DNA of 64,000 bases from positions 124,001 to 188,000 of the forward strand of contig NW_024881979.1 of assembly GCF_019059575.1 (NCBI RefSeq). The letters are read 5' to 3'. This DNA comes from Amphibalanus amphitrite (lineage: Eukaryota > Arthropoda > Thecostraca > Balanomorpha > Balanidae). Below the pieces are notes generated by a model, which did not search any database, was not told where the DNA came from, and saw only the letters and a list, made by a program, of their open reading frames with translations. The position numbers were made by a program, and so were the translations under genes. Below, piece after piece: positions 55,560-64,000 of this stretch (position 1 is the first letter of the stretch; each line of letters starts with the position of its first letter).

Positions 55560-56060
55560 AACTTACGCCAAACTGCCGGCAATATACGTCGGGATCAGCG
55601 CGGCGCGACACATCGCGGCCAATCCATCAAGATCACAATTCGATTGCCGGCTGATCTGGCGATGCCCTGCCGACTGGCGGGCTTGCGCAGACGAGCGGCC
55701 TGGGCGGTGACTGGCGGTCCGGAGACAGCCCGCCAGCGCCGCTCGCCGGGACGGCCGTCGAAATACGGCGAGCCAGTCACCGGAATCAGCGAAGCGCCCG
55801 TAATAAACCGACGGCCCGATCCCAGATAGAATTCCGGCGTGAAAGCGGCGTCTTAGTCGGGCCTGCCGGCGGCCGTATCGGCCCCGCATCAATGGGAGTC
55901 GCCGCCGTGCCATTCGGCCGGCCGGCCGACTCGGCGCGGCGTATGACGGTGGCGGTGACGTCCAAATACGGCGACACAGAATCAGATAGGAGCCGGCCGG
56001 GACTGACGTAAAGGTCGTACACCGTGATTAACGTCTCTGCAGCTTCGACATCTGCGCCTG
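55560..56060. promoter_or_regulatory. CpG-rich island-like region upstream of the mGluR exon
   Basis: About 500 bases with many CG dinucleotides and GGCCGGCCGGCC-type stretches, standing out from AT-rich surroundings. It lies 3.4 kb before the acceptor of the first mGluR coding exon, so a promoter or 5' UTR exon of that gene is possible. No TATA box or initiator can be fixed by eye. The frames inside (up to 121 codons, both strands) are not trusted. Confidence 0.3.
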
Positions 56061-56412
56061 ACACGGCCGGAGGCTAAAGACGAGTTCACTAATAGATCCA
56101 GAGCAAATTAGAACGTATCTTATTGGACGGCTTTCATACCAAATGTTAGCAAGCTGCAGAGGAAGGATCAGTTAATGTTGATAACAATTTTAGTAACAAG
56201 CGCAGTTATGAAAAATCAAAATAAATACTATTTTACTTCGTAACAAGCACCGTGGTTACCACTTTAGGTAACAATGCGACACTTCTCATGACACTGCGGA
56301 CTTTTGCAATAAATAAGAAACTAGGAGAATGTCGATCCGAATAAATAAAATACCAATTCGCATCAAAGGCCCTTTTTGCCACTGCATGTCGTGCTGCCAA
56401 TGAATGGAAATG

Positions 56413-56461
56413 TGGCATTCACCATAGAGATCCTATATGTAAGATCTCTATGGCATTCACC
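56413..56461. repeat. Small palindrome flanked by 11-base direct repeats
   Basis: TGGCATTCACC occurs at 56413-56423 and 56451-56461. The stem CCATAGAGATC / GATCTCTATGG (11 perfect pairs) lies in between, with a 10-base loop. The layout looks like a short insertion with target duplication or a templated repair product. Confidence 0.85.
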
Positions 56462-57419
56462 ACCACTGGAATGGCTTATAGGTACATATGTAGTCAAAGC
56501 GTTAGATCAATCAATTCGTTCTTTATCCAATCAGTATTCCACTTATTTTTGTTTTAAGTGAGCTCGCTCTTCATTGTTGGCTCTTAGCCACTCAAAGCTT
56601 TTCTAATTTTTCGCTTCTCAACACATCGAATCGTCATCTTCACACTAAAGCACTGCTTCAGTATTCAATTCCTTTTGCATCAGTTTTATAGTTTCCCTGA
56701 CTTCTTCTCTTGCATAACTGATAACGGAGATAACGGAGATCGCATGATTCGGATACTGCCTTTATTCAGCATCAGTTTTATAGTTTTCCTGGCTTTTATT
56801 GCATAACTGATAACAGAGGCCCCTGTGCATATTTACATATTCCTAAACTGATAGTCGCGCATATATTTTAGAACATACCTAGAAAGAATCGTCACAGCAA
56901 GCCATATTAGGACGCGTGCCTATTGGTTGGATGATCTGAATTCTGACCCGGGAAACCATACATAAGACAACACTCGACAAATTATAATTAAGCTCAGAGC
57001 AATAACACTGTTGTCGGGAGCTAACAACAAAGTTTCTGTCATGTCATGATATCCAAAAACGAGCGTCATGTTGGTATATAGGAAGGTGATGTTACTGTCA
57101 GCTTTTAGCTGATCTATTTCATACCGCTGCTCCCCGTACAAATTCTTGAGTCACTGCCCGTCTGAAGTATGGCCGTTTACTTACGTAACGCCACCGCACC
57201 AGCTGCGTCTGAAAGATTTAGAGATAAATAGAGCTGAGGGGAATAAACCAGAAAGCTTAATTACTTCAGAGACATTGTTCTCACACCGAGCGAAAATTGG
57301 ATCGCCTAATTTTGGGAGCGATCGTACTTCAAATCAAATTTGTTTGTAAAACTCAAAGGGCTTCCTATAACTGAAATGGTTTCAACCGTCAACCCTTACA
57401 ACTGATAGTGCGCTCGGAA
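56462..57419. other. Anonymous DNA, no gene recognised
   Basis: Contains two CAGTTTTATAGTTT..CCTGGCTTT-like repeats (about 56690 and 56770) and nothing else of note. Confidence 0.4.
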
Positions 57420-57473
57420 TAACCGCAGGCGGTTTGAAATTGACAAATACGATTCGTTAGAATTGTGTTTTAA
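57420..57473 (+). mobile_element. Solo fragment of the array 1 element 5' end
   Basis: TAACCGCAGGCGGTTTGAAA followed by TTGACAAATACGATTCGTTAG matches the first about 50 bases of the array 1 unit with a few changes, then similarity stops. It shows the family is dispersed outside the array. Confidence 0.7.
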
Positions 57474-57539
57474 TCAGAGATCGTTATGTGAGAAGGGTTT
57501 GTGCTTCGGACGTGTTGCTCTGTACTGACGCATGCATGC

Positions 57540-57800
57540 ACTAGTCTGTCGGTCGGCTGGTCGATCGGTCCTTTGGTCAATCGGTCGGGACGACCGGTGA
57601 TTCGATCGGTCTCCGGGTCGGCTGGTCTGTCGGTCGGTCGAATTCAGTCGTCCGTTCATTCGGTCGGCCCTTCATTCGTCCAGACGACTTTTGGTCGGTC
57701 GGTCGGTCGTCTGGTCGGCGGTCGGTCGGTCGGTCGGTCGTCTGGTCGGCGGTCGGTCGGTCGGTCGGTCGCTCGCTCGGCATTGCGTCGGTCGTTTGGT
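57540..57800 (+). repeat. (GGTC)n microsatellite/minisatellite
   Basis: GGTCGGTCGGTCGTCTGGTCGGC-type repeats, with two 36-base higher-order copies near 57697 and 57733. Long frames on both strands result from the 4-base period. Confidence 0.93.
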
Positions 57801-57839
57801 CAGGTGGTGGGCGCCGCTATAGCTCTCGGCCAACAGATT

Positions 57840-58280
57840 CATCACCTCTCGGCCGGACACCACCGGTGCCCTGGGGGCCGGCCGGCTGAGAAATGGCCGT
57901 CATCACGCCATCGCAGCCGGACCGGGCCGACGGCGCGGCCGCCTCCGGGCCTCATCAGCGCCGCGCCGACCGGAGATAGCCGGCCGCCGGCCCCGACCGG
58001 GCTGGCGCACCCTATCCCATCATATAGCACCAGTCCCGACCGGACCATACCGCCTCCGCCCCATCACGACACACCGGCCCCTGACCGGCCGGGACTGCGA
58101 CCCTATCCCATCATAGCATAACGGCCCGGTCCTCCTCTATCCCATCAGAGCACACCGTCCCGTTCTGCCCCCATCCCGTCACAGCACACCGTCCCATCCC
58201 GTCACAGCACACGGTCCCCTTCTTCGCCCCATTCCATCACAGCAGCACATTGGTCTGGCACACCTCCACGGCACACCGAC
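57840..58280 (+). repeat. GC-rich block with CATCCCGTCACAGCACACC minisatellite
   Basis: Right of a CCGGCC-rich stretch, CCCATCNNRTCACAGCACACCG recurs from about 58010 to 58250 at roughly 30-45 base spacing, with decayed copies at the left. Confidence 0.7.
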
Positions 58281-59395
58281 TCCGACCGGGAGTGGGCCGC
58301 AATGTGGCGGTCATTTCCGCCCCAAAGGGCGACACAGTGCTATTTCTGTCCTCCTACCTTTGTTTCTCTCGCGTTGCGTACCTGCTTCGCCCCCATTCCA
58401 TCCCCATTGCATCACTCGTAGTTCTTCTCTTTGCTAAATGTATGTTCTGCTAATATTCGTTCTATTTCCGTTCTAGTTCTTTTGTAGTTACAGATGTTTT
58501 TGCTTCGTCCCGCATCAGCAGCATTTTTTTTTAAGCACATATAAGTCTGCCCGTCATTGGTCGTCGGTTATTGATTTCGAGTGCTCTGGCCTCTGGTAGG
58601 ATTGGTAGGCTAAAAAATCGATATAAATTTAATGAAGTAGGCATTTTTCTGATGAAGTATATTTGAGAAACTTATATGACAAAACAATGACATTCTCCGC
58701 ATGAAATCCTTTTTTGAACTCAAACAAAGACTGCGGCTCAGGTATTTCCCACAGGTCTTCGTTTTAGCGTTTTTATATCGCCTGCCCCGAACCTCTAAAA
58801 TACCACACGACGCTTCATTCTCCTAAACTGACCATGAAGCCAATCTAATGAAAGCGATGGCCAAACTTCCATTTCACTCAATTGAGAGCCAACCACCATT
58901 TAGGCCAATTCCGGAAATCCCTAAGCGGCATTTGCAGCTAAAATATAACTGGGAAAATCCAGCGGCCAGAGTTCCCGTAATACCCTTTAGGAGCGTCATT
59001 TCCTGGGCAGAGGACACTAGAGGAACCGTTTGGCTAGCTGGAGCCGACCGGTGACCACCGCAGATGTTACCATCCAGTCGTGAGCAGGGACCGTTCCAGT
59101 GGCGAGACAAATGTTTATTGCACGACGGTGTGTTGCTACTGAATTGTTCCGGTTGTAGGTTGGACTAATTGGATCGTTGGTTGGTGTAGATTGGCGAAAC
59201 ACAATTTGATAATTTAATTAAGATCAGAGCATGTCAATTGCGGTAGCAAGCGAGTTCACATGAACATTTACGGGCTAGGTAATTTGTAATTTGACTGCAG
59301 GCCTCCTCCGTCCAACCCCGCAGCCCGTGGAGCCACCCCTTCACCCTTCCGAAGCCCGGATCCAGTTAGTCCTGACCTGTCTGCGCTGTCCGCAG
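58281..59395 (+). other. Upstream region / probable intron before mGluR coding exon
   Basis: No repeat family and no convincing frame. It ends with CCTGACCTGTCTGCGCTGTCCGCAG, i.e. a branch-point-like CTGAC, a pyrimidine-rich run and AG at 59394-59395, so at least the right part looks like intron. Confidence 0.5.
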
Positions 59396-59436
59396 GTGGC
59401 GGTGCCGAGTGGGTAAGCTGGCGGTCAGCCGGCCGG

Positions 59437-60269
59437 ATGATGCGGCGGCTGGCTGCAGCAGCTCCGACCGGGCCCTGGCTCCTGGCTGCCGTCCTGGTCG
59501 GTGCCGCGCTGGCGCAGCATTCGGTGCTACTCGACGGCGAGCTCATCCTGGGCGGCCTGTTCCCTGTGCACGAGCGCGGCGAGCACGCGCCGTGCGGACC
59601 GAAACTCTACAACCGCGGCCTGCAGCGGCTCGAGGCCATGCTGTTCGCCGTGGACCGCATCAACAGCGACGACTCGCTGCTGCCGGACATCCCGATCGGC
59701 GTCAACATCCTGGACACGTGCAGCACGGACACGTACGCGCTCAACCAGTCGCTCGAGTTCATCCGCACCTCACTGGATGTGATGGACACGGTGTCGTTTG
59801 AGTGCGCCGACCTCTCAACCCCGCAGCCCAAGTACCGCAGCAAGCCGGTCAGCGGCGTGGTGGGCGCCTCCTACAGCACCATCTCCATCAACGCTGCCAA
59901 CCTGTTCAGGCTGTTCCGCATCCCGCAGATCTCACCCGCCTCCACGGCGCAGAGCCTCAGCGACAAGTCGCGCTTCGAGTTTTTCGCGAGGACGGTGCCG
60001 CCGGACACGTTCCAGGCCACGGCGTTGGTGGACGTCGTGCAGCTCTTCAACTGGTCCTACGTCAGCACCGTGGCGTCTGAAGGATCGTACGGCGAGAGTG
60101 GCATCGATGCCTTCCAGCGTCAGGCCGTCGAGAGGAACATCTGCATCGCGGTGCTGGAGAAGGTGCCACGCGACGCCGTCGCCAAACACTTCGAGGCCAT
60201 CATCCTGAGCCTGAAGAAGAAGCCAATGGCCAGAGCGGTGGTCCTCTTCGTTCGGGCGGAGGATGCGAG
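59437..60269 (+). CDS. Metabotropic glutamate receptor, first coding exon (N-terminal ligand-binding part)
   Basis: Class C GPCR that binds glutamate outside the cell and signals through G proteins. The exon gives 277 codons plus two bases and ends AG|GTAAGT (phase 2). The ATG at 59437 is followed by a second ATG; either starts a signal peptide (MMRRLAAAAP...LLAAVLVGAALA, likely cut after residue 26). Then comes the Venus-flytrap domain with ELILGGLFPVHERGEH, CGPKLYNRGLQRLEAMLFAV, ILDTCSTDTYALNQSLEF, VVGASYSTISINAANLF, PQISPASTAQSLSDKSR, FFARTVPPDTFQA and ASEGSYGESGIDAF. Cys53 and Cys95 correspond to a conserved disulphide pair. N-glycosylation sites are at NQS (103) and NWS (205). The exon likely begins at 59396 after an acceptor, with 41 bases of 5' UTR. 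Family length is 850 residues or more, so about two-thirds or more lies beyond the window. Subtype (mGluRA-like versus the divergent insect mXR class) cannot be settled from this part. Confidence 0.95.
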
Positions 60270-63200
60270 GTAAGTGTTGGCTGTGTTCTTAAAGCAATTC
60301 GTGTGAAATAATTGTTTTGATTTTTTGGTAATGCTCACAGTTACAAAGTTTTCTATGCATAATGCATATTCACACAATAAGTTTTCTAATGAAGGCAACC
60401 TTATGAAGGCAACCTGACTGACAGTTGACACTATACAGTAACTTCACTGACTCTGACGAGAGTAACTACAATGATGGCATGAACTTGTCTTCAGGCATCT
60501 GTAAGATACACTAGGCGACTAAATGAATATGAAGTCAGCTTCTCTAAATCAGCTTGACAGGCTATCAACGCTTAATTAAGTAGTTTTTCAATCGAGCCCT
60601 TTGGAACTATGTGATATCATTTAATCGTTATTCCGTGGAGATGATACACCGCATCTATTTCACTCTCGCTTCAGGGACATCCTCCTTGGCCAAACTGAAG
60701 CCCGAAGTTAAGCGTAGTTTCGTTGCTAGTTAAAAGTTGGGCCTTTTTTCGCAGTGTTTGCAGCCGGGCGGAAAGGCGTCAAGCCTGAAAAGTGTTTGGC
60801 CATTAGCGCTCTGGATAAAAATATCCGCTTTCCTTCTCTTAGTGGATTGATTTTTTTTCCCCAGTTATAATTGGAAGTCCGTGCACAGGGCAAAGGCATA
60901 ATGCATAAAATGCAAGTTGCCATCGTTGAGACGCTTTGAGACAAACCTTGTGCAACCAGATAAAGTTATTTTCCTATATGTAAGCTCGATAGCTCGTATG
61001 TGCAGTGTGCAAATTGTAATGCGATCCATGACTGCCAGACTAAAAGGTTGTGTCGCGACCAAAGCATGACTAGACGAGCATGCTAATGAGGACTGAACAC
61101 ATACGGGCTATACATATCATCCTGTTGTTAGCACCGCGATCTCCATTCTCCTGGCAGGTGGTTTTAGCTAACTGGTAGCCCGGTCCTCACTCCCCCATCA
61201 TTTGACACCGCGCCGGCCGAGGCTTTATTTTATGCGCCATTCTCGGCATCGCTGTCGGCCCCCGCGGGGTTTGACCTTTGACATCGGGCCGGTTTTATGA
61301 TCGCCGGGGCGGGTGACAGCGCTGGGGGCTCCGGCAGCGCCGGTGACACCCAGTGCCATCTCTATTCAGTCACGGTGCGGACAGCCACGCGCCGCGATCA
61401 TCGTATATCATGCGTGATGACAATGGAGGGCGATTTGTTATACAGCGGTACACAGTCGAACACTGAAACTGATTAACCGCGCTTTAAAGACAGTGGCTTC
61501 CGATACCTGTTGCTCAATACGCCCTTTGATTTCGGCGATCAATGTGAAGTACTCCACGAACTCTCAATGTGACGTCCTTTTTCACAGAAACGGACGAAAC
61601 CTGGCAAAGTTCCACAATAAAGTGACTGAGGAATCTTCGGAATATCTCGAACACCTTGAATCCCGGCGCTGACAATCGCTGGCATGTATTAGAGCCACAG
61701 ACAAAATAATAAATGTATGCCATCACAGAACTGAAAGAGGTCCAGACAGCCTAAAGATTTTCAATTCAGTGGGCTATTCGGCTTCCTAGAACAGCGAGTA
61801 TCATGAACAGAAAAGGCCTGCTATCGGTGGGACCATTCTCGCGTCAGCCATATTCATCTGCGCATTTCGTCAAGCGTCGGTGAAGTTAATATGGAGGCTT
61901 TCCCGACCAGTAGAAAAAAAATCATGTCAGCAGCAACAACTGAGAAGGCCCACTCAAATTTGGCAATTACGGCTGTTTGCGTTATAAAGGTGCCTCTCTG
62001 TTGCTGCTGCTCCACCTCTGTTTCTGTCTTGCGCCACGTTTGTTCCTGTCACTGTGCTGTTTTGTTGCCGCGACCCCGGCCGCAGTGGTGTGAATGAGCC
62101 TCACCCAGGCCATAAGCTAATGACGGCGCGATTCTAGGGCGGCTAGTAACGAGATCCATTGCAGTGGACCGGTATTTCCAGGGCTGCATCAATGCCGCAA
62201 TTGGAGCCACGACTGAATGAGAGTCCGGCCCTTGTACGGATTATCTATTTCTGGCTACACGCTAGAGGGTTGATAGGACACACACAAAATGGCTAAAGCC
62301 GGAGCTACACTTGGCAGTGGATATTGCACATCGCTTGGATCTGCGTTCGCGTTAGGCTCGCAAGGGCGAGCTCCCAACTAACGTTGGGCCGACGTTGGAT
62401 CGTTAACTGTAATGTGTAATCCGCATCGTAACACCCGAAAGGCAACATCCGAGTGGCCATTGTTTCGCTGAGGCGGCGTTCTTCTCGGGCGTCTGTTTTG
62501 CCATCTCCCCACCGATCCGGATTCCGACGAGGTGAGAGAGAGCTGGCAATCGTATTCCCCCTCTCTGGGCCGGATGAAACGCTTCCGTCGCGCCGCCGCA
62601 TTATATTATCACCGTCGCCACCGTATTTCCAATAACAGCGCCTCAAGTCGCCCAGTTCCTTTCTCCTTTTCTCAAATTGCTCCTGTCATCCGCTAGCGGA
62701 CCTGCACGGATGGCTCGACTAATATGCGCCGTGTGCGAAATTCAAGATCCACTCCGACACAAGCGTTCAATATACATGCTAAAAAGCAGGGATCTGAGGA
62801 GCGTTGGATTAAGACACGAGCTGGCGTTGATTTGGTGTTGTTGCAGCTCGCCAATAATAAATCATGTATCTATATTTGTGTCTGTCTAATATAGGGCTAT
62901 TAATTGCATGATGCTTTTTGATAGTAACTTTGGCTGCAAAATGATTGAACCGATGCAGCTAATGGCAATACTTATCAATCAATGATCTCGGGAGATGTTA
63001 GCAAAAGCTCTAGTGTTTTTAGAGATCATTGTGAATCATTTCATTTCAGACCCATTTACTACGGTCATTTCTTTTTGCGCATATCTTTATCTATCTTTAT
63101 CTAAAATCGGTCCTGAAGGATGCAATTAAGCTGAAATTAGGTACCTAGCTGGTCGATGTGACCGTAAGTGAAAAGCAGGACTCTCTAAATGTATTGCACT

Positions 63201-63790
63201 CCACACAAGAACAGAAAGCGCTCTGCAATTTGTTATATTGCATTCCTTTTTCGAGCACATGTTCATCCACTTCTGCGGAGTGGCGCGACATTTGTCCGAA
63301 TGCTGATCGATAGGAGAACGCCTAGCATTGACGTATACGGTGAAATATTCATCCTGCTAAAATTACCGCCGGCCATTTTCCCATTAAAGCACTCCCAACA
63401 TATTGCCACGCTGGTAGAAGGCCATGATTGGCAGCTGACGATACAAAGCGACGAGCCATTCTTTACATTGTTACGTTTTTTCTCGTTTCAAGTAAAAAAG
63501 GGTAAAGGACATTTCAGGACGATTGATAACTGCGCGCTACACAAAGAGGGACAGTCATACAGATGATATGAACAGATTTATGCTAGACACTGCCAATATA
63601 TTTATAGCATGGGGAGCACGTGTTGCATAGCATATGCTACTTCATACATATATACATATATATTAATTCAAACATGCATGCTTACCTGCATGCATGATAC
63701 TAACACTATACATACACCGCACAAACGAAAGCTTTTAAAGATTCCACTCACCTGCACGACTCGCAATATGATATTCTAGGCATATGACCA
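60270..63790 (+). other. Intron of the mGluR gene, no second exon seen
   Basis: Starts GTAAGTGTTGG. I searched for the continuation of the flytrap domain (after the AEDAR motif) and saw none before the window ends. A GC-rich patch at 61180-61380 with GGGTTTGACCTTTGACATC and a pyrimidine-rich patch at 61995-62080 are the only compositional features. Confidence 0.6.
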
Positions 63791-64000
63791 TTAACCCGCG
63801 CCCCACTGGGGGGGGGGGGGGTTAATGGTCCCCTCCCGTTTTTCTGCAATAACTTCCAAACCGCTTGACAAATCGACGCCAAACTTTCAGTACCTTCGGC
63901 TGCATCAATTTGACACCTTGTGTCAAAATTTGAACTTCGTAGCTACTATAGGTCGGCCGGAAATGACGTCAGAGTGACGTCATGTTCGTCCGATTTCGAC
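63791..64000 (+). mobile_element. TTAA-family element M (left end, cut by window edge)
   Basis: TTAACCCGCGCCCCACTGGG, G-run, TTAATGGTCCCCTCCC, then CGCCAAACTTTCAGTACCTT, CATCAATTTGACACCTTG and paired TGACGTCA (63964-63971, 63975-63982). The sequence parallels the reverse complement of element K's right end throughout. It lies inside the mGluR intron in the gene's orientation. Confidence 0.92.

Noticed and set aside
55464-56064. Frames of 92-121 codons in the CpG-rich region before the mGluR exon
   Set aside because: Open on both strands simultaneously and without protein character; better explained as a CpG island.
57501-58121. 206-codon frame
   Set aside because: Product of the GGTC repeat and the GC-rich minisatellite, with matching frames on the opposite strand.

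Overview
This window is eukaryotic, from an invertebrate genome; an arthropod such as a crustacean would fit but is not proven. The one confident protein-coding feature is a spliced first coding exon of a metabotropic glutamate receptor (mGluR) on the + strand at 59437-60269, with signal peptide, ligand-binding domain start and a GT splice donor. Almost everything else is repeats and non-autonomous mobile DNA. I see no operons, no bacterial signals, no CRISPR and no recognisable retrovirus, LTR element or other virus-like element.

Layout. (1) 1-13396: head-to-tail array of about 1.4-1.9 kb units. Their ends look like a Helentron-type (Helitron2) non-autonomous element: inverted AACCGCAGGTTGTTTGA / TCAAACAACCTGCGGT, a small hairpin just inside the 3' end, a T on each side, and internal 127/152-bp sub-repeats carrying an 18-bp CACGTG palindrome. 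A diverged relative follows (13397-14055), then a 119-bp duplication, a G/T-rich minisatellite and a CT microsatellite. (2) 15383-25725: a tentative minus-strand gene whose last intron (15554-24362) holds a stack of DNA transposons nested six deep, with readable target-site duplications (TTAA-type, TA, CCCCCCCC, CCCGTATG). (3) 26531-31000: TTAA elements, one interrupted by another inverted-repeat element. (4) 31553-32827: 5'-truncated LINE. (5) 32828-38310: a second tandem array (about 1.5 kb units) that shares with the first array, in opposite orientation, the module containing GGCCCAGCCGTTCTTGAGAT and the CACGTG palindrome. (6) 38311-58300: mostly anonymous DNA with further TTAA elements at 40326, 42338, 43541, 46097, 49497, 50460 and 53425. 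(7) 58281-64000: mGluR locus, with another TTAA element entering at the right edge.

The most interesting system is the about 0.9-1.2 kb TTAA family. Each copy carries two short variable words in its end (one in the TIR, one inside a G6...C6 hairpin) that match between the two ends of the same copy but differ between copies. One end always carries an extra spacer plus a second TIR. The interior carries dense AGGTCA half-sites and paired TGACGTCA sites. No transposase gene for any of these families is visible here, so all appear to depend on enzymes encoded elsewhere.
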